Source: Phyllobacterium sp. 21LDTY02-6
Lineage (GTDB): Bacteria > Pseudomonadota > Alphaproteobacteria > Rhizobiales > Rhizobiaceae
Length of the DNA stretch: 64,000 nt
Direction of reading: 5' to 3'
Assembly: GCF_023554255.2 (NCBI RefSeq)
Contig: NZ_JAMJWD020000001.1
Location: forward strand, 1,208,755 to 1,272,754
In this document: positions 57,944-64,000 of the stretch, one piece after another
How positions within the stretch are numbered: position 1 is the first letter of the stretch
How the letters are laid out: every line of letters starts with the position of its first letter
Notes under the pieces: generated by a model
The model's input: only the letters and a program-made list of their open reading frames with translations
Told to the model about the DNA's origin: nothing
The model's database searches: none
Made by a program: the position numbers and the translations under genes

Positions 57944-58199
57944 TGCCCCGTCTTCATCGGCCACGTCTTCATCGGCCCCGTCTTCATCGGCAATGACGGT
58001 ACAGGCGGCAACGCGCTGGCTGACCCTTGCCGCGACGCCGACATTCGCGTCCATGGCGCTGCTGTCGTCGGCGGAGGGCGGTGCGGACATGATCTGCACC
58101 AGCGCCGCTTCGCCGATCAGCGGAATGACGCTGATGTACCTGCTGATGGCTGTCTTCCATTCCGGGCCATGGCTGCGGCTGGCCGCGAACTGGCGCTGA
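57915..58199 (+). CDS. 94-residue membrane protein with SSSA repeat
   Basis: A Ser-rich N terminus formed by three 15-bp repeats is followed by AMTVQAATRWLTLAATPTFASMALL and a second hydrophobic segment SGMTLMYLLMAVFHSGPWLRL. Two membrane helices are likely. I have seen similar short proteins beside regulators in rhizobia but cannot name a family. ATG 57915 has a GGAAG site. Confidence 0.55.
   Translation: MAKPSNPASNAPSSSATSSSAPSSSAMTVQAATRWLTLAATPTFASMALLSSAEGGADMICTSAASPISGMTLMYLLMAVFHSGPWLRLAANWR
57948..57992 (+). repeat. Three 15-bp tandem repeats in the coding region
   Basis: Units of about CCGTCTTCATCGGCC at 57948-57962, 57963-57977 and 57978-57992, each coding for five residues (PSSSA or TSSSA). 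The copy number may vary by slipped-strand mispairing while keeping the frame. Confidence 0.8.
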
Positions 58200-58242
58200 G
58201 CCCGCCAATTCAAGCACTTAGGCAGAAGTGTTCAGGAATGAA

Positions 58243-58325
58243 TGGTGCGGATAGAGGGACTCGAACCCCCACGGTCTCCCGCCAGAACCTAAATCTGGTG
58301 CGTCTACCAATTTCGCCATATCCGC
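58243..58325 (-). tRNA. tRNA-Leu (anticodon TAG)
   Basis: 83 bases with encoded CCA. Acceptor GCGGATA/TATCCGC; long variable arm CGGGAGACCG typical of type II tRNA. Anticodon loop TTTAGGT gives TAG (58289-58291 as CTA on the plus strand). T arm GGTTCGAGTCC. Confidence 0.95.
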
Positions 58326-58456
58326 ATGGCCCTGGCTCTCGCCTCGGGCGCGGCCTCTATAGCATCCCATCTCGCAGCGTCAAAGGAAAAAGCCGGGCGG
58401 CGCGGCCGCGCAGTTCGCGTCCACCCTGACAGCCAGTGTGTCGGTCACGATGGCAG

Positions 58457-59026
58457 TCAGTATGAAGGCTGCTCGTCCAGCACCTTGTCGCCATCCCTCA
58501 GCGCCCGGACTTGCGCCTCGCCGTCGGGCGAGACCGCAACGACCGCCTCGATCTGCTGCTTGCGCTGCAGGTCTTCGAGTACCCGTCCTTGCCCCTCCGC
58601 CACATAATAGCGCTCGATGCCATAGGTGACGGGCACCGTTGTGAACATCGTCAGGTCGCGCAATGCACCTATCCTGCCGCGCAACGTGATCTCGCCGTCG
58701 GGGCTTTCGCTCGGCCGCTGCCACGAAGCCCTGGCGAAGGCCCATTTGCCCGATGCGTCGGGGCGCAGCGTGACGAAAACATCGGCCGGCCCGTTCTTCG
58801 GCGCCGTTCCTTCGATAGAGCTGGTGGGGATGGCCGAAATATCATAGCCAAGCGCAACATATTCGCCGCGCAGCAGATCACGCGGATCGACCGGATGGGT
58901 CAGAAGGGTGATGTCGGTGGCGCTGCGCAGTGCCGAGGCGCGCTGTTCGACCATGGCGAACAGGACGCCGGATTGAAGCAGCGCCACGGCAGCGGCCAGC
59001 CACAGGATGCGGCGCTTGCCCTTCAT
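58457..59026 (-). CDS. GDYXXLXY domain protein
   Basis: 189 residues. An N-terminal membrane anchor (about 5-27) is followed by a periplasmic domain with RGEYVALGYDIS, matching the GDYXXLXY family signature, and IERYYVAEGQG. Family role unknown. It overlaps the DUF2157 stop by 4 bases; such pairs are common. Confidence 0.85.
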   Translation of the reverse strand: MKGKRRILWLAAAVALLQSGVLFAMVEQRASALRSATDITLLTHPVDPRDLLRGEYVALGYDISAIPTSSIEGTAPKNGPADVFVTLRPDASGKWAFARASWQRPSESPDGEITLRGRIGALRDLTMFTTVPVTYGIERYYVAEGQGRVLEDLQRKQQIEAVVAVSPDGEAQVRALRDGDKVLDEQPSY

Positions 59027-60129
59027 GGCGCGGCCTCCGTCAGTTGCGCCCTTTGCTTGAGCCGCCGTTCCATCCGCATGACGAATACGGCGAGAAGCAG
59101 CACGAGAACGCCGGCACTGAGGAAGAAGCCGGCGGTTCCGATCATGGTGCCGATGGTCTTGAAGGCGAGATAGATGACTTCGAACGAGAAGACCGAATAG
59201 GCGATCCAGCGCACGGCCGGGTTCCTGTAGCCGGACAGCGACAGCCCGGCGACCGAGCAGGCGAGGATAAGGAAGCCGGCCATCACCTCGCCGGGCACCG
59301 TGCCCTCGAACTCGTCGAACTGCAGGAAGATCAGGACCAATAGCAGCGTGAAGAAGCCATAGGCTCCAACGGCTTTGGACCAGCCGGTCCAACGCTCCAG
59401 CAGGGGATGGCGCAAGGCATCGACGAGGAATAGTCCGCCGCCCACAAGGGCCGCCGGCCAGAATATGGCCGCCTCGTCGAGATCGATGCGCAGCACGAAC
59501 ACATAGACGATGGCGAGGATGGCGATCAGGTGCCGCGCAGCCCTCGCGCCCGTGTACCAGGCAAGGCCGGCGCAAAGGAGCAGGAGAATTGGCAGCAGCC
59601 AGGAATAGCCGAAGCGGCCGCCATCATCGAGGGCGAGAAACAGGAACAGGCCGGCCAGCACCACGCTTCCCGAAGCAAGGATCTCGGAGCGCAGGAGCGG
59701 CGCGGCGATCATGACGCCCGCGACCCACAGCAGCACCGCTTCGGCGGGTTCCCCGGCGAGGTGATACATCTGGCCGACCAGCGCGATGCCGGCACCGAAG
59801 GTGATGGCGGCGATAAGGTAGAAGGCTTCGCCCAGCATGCGCTCGCCGCGGCTGACGCGCCATGCGCCGCCGAGATAGCCCGCCCAAATGACCGCGACGA
59901 TCAGGACGAGGCGCACCAGCCTCGGCATCACTTCCCAATTGGCGGCGATCAACGAGAGGATGGCGGCGCCGAGCAATACGGCTCCCAGCACCGCAAGGAT
60001 GCCGCCGAGACCGAAGCCGGAACGGCTGGTCTCCACATCGCTGCGCAGGCGCGCTGCCGTATCGGAGTCGATTATGCCTTTCGATTCCCAACGGGAGATG
60101 TGCCTATTGATTCCGAAAGATACCGCCAA
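59023..60129 (-). CDS. DUF2157 membrane protein
   Basis: 368 residues. An N-terminal segment (about 5-40, ISRWESKGIIDSDTAARLRSD) precedes ten to twelve hydrophobic segments. The family is of unknown function and often sits before a GDYXXLXY gene, as here. TTG 60129 is chosen since GGAG lies nine bases upstream; TTG 60144 is in frame but without a site. Confidence 0.8.
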   Translation of the reverse strand: MAVSFGINRHISRWESKGIIDSDTAARLRSDVETSRSGFGLGGILAVLGAVLLGAAILSLIAANWEVMPRLVRLVLIVAVIWAGYLGGAWRVSRGERMLGEAFYLIAAITFGAGIALVGQMYHLAGEPAEAVLLWVAGVMIAAPLLRSEILASGSVVLAGLFLFLALDDGGRFGYSWLLPILLLLCAGLAWYTGARAARHLIAILAIVYVFVLRIDLDEAAIFWPAALVGGGLFLVDALRHPLLERWTGWSKAVGAYGFFTLLLVLIFLQFDEFEGTVPGEVMAGFLILACSVAGLSLSGYRNPAVRWIAYSVFSFEVIYLAFKTIGTMIGTAGFFLSAGVLVLLLAVFVMRMERRLKQRAQLTEAAP

Positions 60130-60228
60130 TGACTGAGTCTCCAATGCAAGCAGCTAACTCGACTGCGGCTGAAAAGGCAATCTCGGGTATTTTTGTGCAG
60201 CGCAGCATTCTGCGCCCATTATGACGCA

Positions 60229-60243
60229 ATGCAACAATTGCAT
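60229..60243 (+). promoter_or_regulatory. LysR-type interrupted palindrome upstream of the DUF1127 gene
   Basis: ATGCAA-CAA-TTGCAT contains T-N11-A (60230-60242). A second half-site ATGCAA is at 60251-60256. A candidate -10 CTATCT lies at 60288-60293 with a poor -35 (TGCAAG), which would fit activator-dependent transcription; the palindrome centre would then be at about -64. Confidence 0.5.
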
Positions 60244-60347
60244 AGCTGAAATGCAAACTTGTCTCTGCAAGTTCGAGGCCGCTTCGACTATCTTCAGCTC
60301 AACGATCAAGAGTGATCAACGAGACAACAACCGAAGTGGTGAATGAC

Positions 60348-60494
60348 ATGAACCTTATCCGTTCCTACAGCAACTGGCGCCGTTACCGCGAGACGGTAAC
60401 CGAACTGAACCGCCTTTCGATCCGCGAACTGAGCGACCTGGGCATTGCCCGTTCGGACATCCCGTTCGTAGCGAAGAAGTCCGCAATCCGCTAA
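60348..60494 (+). CDS. DUF1127 family small protein
   Basis: 48 residues, basic: MNLIRSYSNWRRYRETVTEL then LSIRELSDLGIARSDIPFVA, the DUF1127 signature with LSxREL and DLGI. Proteins of this kind in rhizobia and Rhodobacter bind RNA or act in stress and phosphate or carbon control; in Rhodobacter one (CcaF1) is encoded upstream of CcsR RNAs. ATG 60348. The anti-SD RNA starts 17 bases after its stop. Confidence 0.85.
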   Translation: MNLIRSYSNWRRYRETVTELNRLSIRELSDLGIARSDIPFVAKKSAIR

Positions 60495-60510
60495 TAGCGG
60501 CAAGGAATAT

Positions 60511-60628
60511 CGCTGAGGCTTCTCCTCCTCCCAAAGCCTCCTGCGATCAAAGCCCGGCACTCCTCCTCCCAGCCGGTCTTTACTTAACGACACCCACCGC
60601 ACCTCCTCCCGCGGTGGGTGTTGTTGTT
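60511..60628 (+). ncRNA. Three-hairpin anti-Shine-Dalgarno small RNA (alpha-r14 / CcsR-like)
   Basis: CCTCCTCCC occurs three times (60524-60532, 60562-60570, 60602-60610), each time in a hairpin loop. Stems: GAGGCTT/AAGCCTC (60515-60521/60534-60540), CCGGC/GCCGG (60554-60558/60572-60576) and CACCCACCGC/GCGGTGGGTG (60591-60600/60611-60620). The last stem is followed by a T-rich tract, ending the transcript. This matches the alpha-r14 family of rhizobia (NfeR1-type) and the CcsR RNAs, which pair with ribosome sites of mRNAs. Confidence 0.82.
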
Positions 60629-60752
60629 TCTGGAGGTAGCTTCCCATCGCCACAGCGCGCCCCTCGCGCCCGAATCTTCCCCGCTCCATATATTTCCGCT
60701 TGCATGCCGGGCTTGCCGTTGAAGCGGCGCGGCAAAAGAGCTATGGGAAGGC

Positions 60753-62162
60753 ATGTCCATCAAACCAGTTCATATCGTCGGCGGCGGCCTTGCCGGTTCC
60801 GAAGCATCATGGCAACTCGCTGAAGCGGGCGTGCCGGTCATCCTCCATGAAATGCGGCCCGTCCGCGGCACGGATGCGCACAAGACCGATCATCTGGCGG
60901 AACTCGTCTGTTCCAATTCGTTCCGTTCCGACGACGCCCAGACCAATGCCGTCGGCGTCTTGCATGCGGAAATGCGCCTGGCCAATTCGCTGATCATGGC
61001 CGCCGCCGATGCCAATCAGGTCCCGGCGGGCAGCGCGCTGGCGGTCGATCGCGATGGCTTTGCCCAGGCCGTCAGCGCCAGGCTCGAAGCGCACCCGCTC
61101 ATCACGCTCATGCGCGAAGAAGTGACCGGCCTGCCGCCGGAAGACTGGGACAAGACGATCATAGCCACCGGGCCGCTGACCGCGCCGTCGCTTGCCGCGG
61201 CTATCGGCGAGCAGACCGGAACGGACGCCCTCGCCTTCTTCGATGCGATCGCGCCCATCGTCCATTTCGATTCCATCAATATGGACGTGTGCTGGTTCCA
61301 GTCGCGCTACGACAAGGTCGGGCCCGGCGGCAATGGCAAGGATTATATCAACTGCCCGCTCACGAGGGAGCAGTACGAAACCTTCATCCAGGGTCTGATC
61401 GACGGTGACAAGACCGAGTTCAAGCAATGGGAAGGAACGCCCTATTTCGACGGCTGCCTGCCCGTCGAGGTGATGGCCGAGCGCGGACCGGAGACGCTGC
61501 GTCACGGACCGATGAAGCCGATGGGCCTCACCAATGCGCACAATCCGACGGTCAAGCCCTATGCGGTCGTGCAGCTGCGCCAGGACAATGCCCTCGGCAC
61601 GCTCTATAATATGGTCGGGTTCCAGACGAAGCTGAAATATGGAGCGCAAACGGAGATATTCCGTCTCATTCCGGGGCTCGAGAACGCCGAATTCGCCCGT
61701 CTCGGCGGATTGCATCGCAATACATACCTCAATTCGCCCATCCTGCTCGACCCGACCCTGCAGCTCAAATCCCGGCCCGGATTGCGCTTTGCCGGCCAGA
61801 TCACCGGCTGCGAAGGCTATGTCGAATCCGCCGCCATCGGCCTGCTCGCGGGCCGGTTTGCCGCGGCCGAGCGTCTGGGCGGATCGGCGACGCCGCCCCC
61901 GGTGACGACCGCCTTCGGCGCGCTGCTCGGCCACATCACCGGCGGGCATATCGTAAACGACGAAGAGCCGGGCAAGCGCTCTTTCCAGCCGATGAATGTC
62001 AATTTCGGCCTGTTCCCGCCGATCGAGGCACCGAAGCAGGAAGGCAAACGACTGCGCGGCAAGGAAAAGTCGAACGCCAAGAAGCAGGCGATGAGCGCGC
62101 GGGCGCTCAGCGACTGCCGGGCCTGGCTCGGCCTGCCGGCGGTCTCGCAAGCCGCCGAGTAA
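60753..62162 (+). CDS. trmFO: tRNA m5U54 methyltransferase, folate/FADH2-dependent
   Basis: 469 residues. Uses methylenetetrahydrofolate and FADH2 to form m5U54 in tRNA. FAD-binding [14 protein letters not shown] at residues 10-23; Cys53 in [12 protein letters not shown] is a catalytic candidate, and [14 protein letters not shown] carries the second conserved Cys. Length is normal. The next gene is convergent, 55 bases away. Confidence 0.95.
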   Translation: MSIKPVHIVGGGLAGSEASWQLAEAGVPVILHEMRPVRGTDAHKTDHLAELVCSNSFRSDDAQTNAVGVLHAEMRLANSLIMAAADANQVPAGSALAVDRDGFAQAVSARLEAHPLITLMREEVTGLPPEDWDKTIIATGPLTAPSLAAAIGEQTGTDALAFFDAIAPIVHFDSINMDVCWFQSRYDKVGPGGNGKDYINCPLTREQYETFIQGLIDGDKTEFKQWEGTPYFDGCLPVEVMAERGPETLRHGPMKPMGLTNAHNPTVKPYAVVQLRQDNALGTLYNMVGFQTKLKYGAQTEIFRLIPGLENAEFARLGGLHRNTYLNSPILLDPTLQLKSRPGLRFAGQITGCEGYVESAAIGLLAGRFAAAERLGGSATPPPVTTAFGALLGHITGGHIVNDEEPGKRSFQPMNVNFGLFPPIEAPKQEGKRLRGKEKSNAKKQAMSARALSDCRAWLGLPAVSQAAE

Positions 62163-62217
62163 GCGTCACTCCATCAGAGTTGCCTGAACAATCCCTGCGT
62201 GGCCCAACTACGCGGGG

Positions 62218-63609
62218 TCAGATATGGATTGCGTGGCCCAGCGCCTTCAATGCTGCCTCGGGGAAGCCTTCGCTCTGCGTCGGATGCGCATGAATGGTGC
62301 CGGCGATATCTTCCAGCCGCGCGCCCATTTCCAATGCCAGCGCGAAGCTGGCCGAAAGCTCCGATACGCCGCTTCCCACCGCCTGGATGCCGAGGATCAG
62401 ATGGTTGCTGGCCAGCGCGACGACGCGGACGAAACCATCCTCGCCCTCCTGCGTCATTGCCCTGCCATTGGCCGCGAAGGGGAACAGCCCGACCTTGATC
62501 TCATGACCGGCCTTCTTCGCTTCGTCCGGCGAAAGGCCGACCGCGACGATTTCGGGATCGGTGAAGCATACGGCGGCGATGGCGCGCCTGTCCCATGCCC
62601 TGTTCTGCCCGGCGACGATCTCGGCAACCATTTCGCCCTGCGCCATGGCCCGATGCGCCAGCATCGGTTCGCCCGTGACGTCGCCGATGGCATGGACGCC
62701 GCGCATCGAGGTGCGGCATTTCTCGTCGATCCGCACGAAGCGGCCGTCCATGTCGAGATCGATCTCCTCCAACCCCCAGCCCGTCGTTACCGGCTTGCGG
62801 CCAACGGTTACGAGGATCTTGTCGGCAGCTATTCTCTCATCCTTGCCATCGGCAGTTTCGATCAGCAGGGCATCGCCCTTGACGCCCCTTGCCTTGGCCC
62901 CCGTGACAAGTTTCACGCCCAAGCCATTGAGATGCTTGACGATCGGGCGGGTCAGCTCCGCATCATATTGCGGCAATATCCTGTCCATCGCCTCGATCAC
63001 CGTGACGTTCGAACCGAGCTTCGCATAGGCGGTGCCAAGCTCGAGCCCGATATAACCGCCGCCGACCACGGCCAGCCTTTCCGGCACGCTCTCCAGCGAC
63101 AGCGCCTCGGTCGAAGATATGACATTGCCGCCAAAGGGCAGCGACGGCACCTCGACGGGCGCCGAACCCGTGGCAATGACGATATTCTCGGCGCGGATGA
63201 TCTGCAGGCCGGTCAGCGTCTCGACCTCCACGGTCTTGCCGTCGCGAAACCGCGCCCGGCCGGTGACGATCTTGACATTCGCCTTCTTGAGGAGGCCCGC
63301 GACGCCATTGTTCAAGCGGCTGACGATCCCGTCCTTCCAGGCGATCGTCTGCGTAAAATCGAGCGAATGTTGCGCAACCCCAATGCCGAGCGGCGTCTTT
63401 CCCGCCGCAAATCGCGCTACTTTGGCAAATTCGTCGGCTGCATGGATGAGCGCCTTGGAGGGGATGCAGCCCACCATCAGGCATGTGCCGCCCACCCTTC
63501 CGGCTTCGACGATCACCGTATCGACATTGAGCTGCCCGGCGCGGATCGCGCAGACATAGCCGCCGGGGCCGGCGCCGATCACCAGGAGCTTGCACGAGAT
63601 ATCCTTCAT
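62218..63609 (-). CDS. lpd: Dihydrolipoyl dehydrogenase of the branched-chain 2-oxoacid complex
   Basis: 463 residues, E3 flavoprotein. FAD site [16 protein letters not shown]; redox disulfide [18 protein letters not shown] site [11 protein letters not shown]-terminal active His/Glu in [12 protein letters not shown]. The E2 stop lies 5 bases before the ATG, so the gene belongs to a branched-chain dehydrogenase cluster (bkd), probably feeding leucine, isoleucine and valine breakdown. The usual Asn after TCL is Met. Confidence 0.92.
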   Translation of the reverse strand: MKDISCKLLVIGAGPGGYVCAIRAGQLNVDTVIVEAGRVGGTCLMVGCIPSKALIHAADEFAKVARFAAGKTPLGIGVAQHSLDFTQTIAWKDGIVSRLNNGVAGLLKKANVKIVTGRARFRDGKTVEVETLTGLQIIRAENIVIATGSAPVEVPSLPFGGNVISSTEALSLESVPERLAVVGGGYIGLELGTAYAKLGSNVTVIEAMDRILPQYDAELTRPIVKHLNGLGVKLVTGAKARGVKGDALLIETADGKDERIAADKILVTVGRKPVTTGWGLEEIDLDMDGRFVRIDEKCRTSMRGVHAIGDVTGEPMLAHRAMAQGEMVAEIVAGQNRAWDRRAIAAVCFTDPEIVAVGLSPDEAKKAGHEIKVGLFPFAANGRAMTQEGEDGFVRVVALASNHLILGIQAVGSGVSELSASFALALEMGARLEDIAGTIHAHPTQSEGFPEAALKALGHAIHI

Positions 63610-63614
63610 CGTTT

Positions 63615-64000
63615 TCAACCCTCGACAAAAATCATGGCAGGCGTTTCGAGCAGCGTCTTGATGCGCTGGATGAAGACCGCGGCGTCCCAGCCATCGATGA
63701 CGCGATGGTCGAAGCTCGACGACAGGTTCATCATCTTGCGCGGGATGAAATTGGTGCCATCCCAGACCGGACGCATCATGATCTTGTTCACGCCGATGAT
63801 GGCGACCTCGGGATGATTGATCACCGGCGTCGTCACGACACCGCCCATGCTGCCGAGCGAGGTGATGGTGATGGTCGAGCCCGTCAGCTGTTCGCGCGTC
63901 GCCGTACCCGTCTTCGCCGCCTCGGCCAGGAGATTGACCTCCGCGGCACAATCCCACAGCGTCCGCGCTTCGGCATGCCTGACGACCGGAACGACAAGGC
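63615..64000 (-). CDS. bkdB: 2-oxoacid dehydrogenase E2 acyltransferase, C-terminal part (5' end outside window)
   Basis: The last 127 or so residues of a lipoamide acyltransferase, open to the window edge. The catalytic motif [15 protein letters not shown] has the active His and the downstream Asp. [22 protein letters not shown] is a conserved E2 core segment. Branched-chain specificity is inferred from pairing with the following E3 gene; pyruvate or 2-oxoglutarate E2 cannot be excluded. Confidence 0.85.
   Translation of the reverse strand, partial: LVVPVVRHAEARTLWDCAAEVNLLAEAAKTGTATREQLTGSTITITSLGSMGGVVTTPVINHPEVAIIGVNKIMMRPVWDGTNFIPRKMMNLSSSFDHRVIDGWDAAVFIQRIKTLLETPAMIFVEG

Noticed and set aside
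58326-58456. Gap between tRNA-Leu and the GDYXXLXY gene
   Set aside because: Searched for a further tRNA or terminator; none found.

Overview
The window is a gene-dense, high-GC stretch of an alphaproteobacterial chromosome. I place it in the Hyphomicrobiales (Rhizobiales), nearest in layout to Brucellaceae or Phyllobacteriaceae. The reasons are the divK-pleD pair beside rpmG, the long minus-strand block from nuoA to nuoN running into birA, rnj, mce, proS, lolC, lolD and dnaE, a class I PHA synthase, alphaproteobacterial LexA boxes of the form GTTC-N7-GTTC, and an alpha-r14-type small RNA. The genus cannot be fixed from sequence alone. There is no CRISPR array, insertion sequence, plasmid origin or intact prophage.

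Layout. 1-5671: topA (3' end), rnr, a DUF983 protein, a NUDIX hydrolase and an MFS transporter on the plus strand. 5687-6005: rpmG with promoter and terminator. 6033-7799: pleD and divK on the minus strand, with a CtrA-like box upstream. 8100-9785: a DUF3572 gene and dinB, the latter behind a LexA box. 9797-16968: minus-strand dnaE, a 28-residue membrane peptide gene behind a second LexA box, lolD, lolC and proS. 16969-17627: a non-coding stretch with a likely small RNA. 17628-18617: a glycosyltransferase. 18654-37626: a minus-strand block holding all fourteen complex I genes, an extra helix-hairpin-helix gene between nuoF and nuoG, then birA, rnj, mce and a DUF1467 gene.

38064-41723: an MFS efflux gene behind a 25-bp palindromic operator, a lipoprotein and phaC. 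41972-43827: a peptidase M15-type lipoprotein, tRNA-Glu and a small lipoprotein. 43828-45204: about 1.4 kb without a convincing gene but rich in inverted repeats. 45205-49853: sfsA, map, radC, a DUF849 enzyme and tig (minus). 50404-54785: an RND efflux adaptor and pump. 54964-58199: small envelope proteins, a secreted Cys-rich repeat protein with its ribosome site inside a hairpin, a beta-propeller protein, a winged-helix regulator and two overlapping small genes. 58243-60129: tRNA-Leu and a membrane gene pair (GDYXXLXY and DUF2157). 60229-60628: a DUF1127 gene followed by a three-hairpin anti-Shine-Dalgarno small RNA. 60753-64000: trmFO, then lpd and the 3' end of a branched-chain acyltransferase gene on the minus strand.

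Most of the window is housekeeping: respiration, RNA processing, replication and repair, lipoprotein export and carbon storage. The best leads are small. One is a LexA-boxed 28-residue membrane peptide between lolD and dnaE, a candidate SOS-induced division inhibitor analogous to SidA. Another is the DUF1127/CCUCCUCCC RNA module with a LysR-type palindrome at about -64. A third is a cloverleaf-like orphan RNA near 17.3 kb. The last is a pair of DNA-binding-type domains embedded in the complex I operon.
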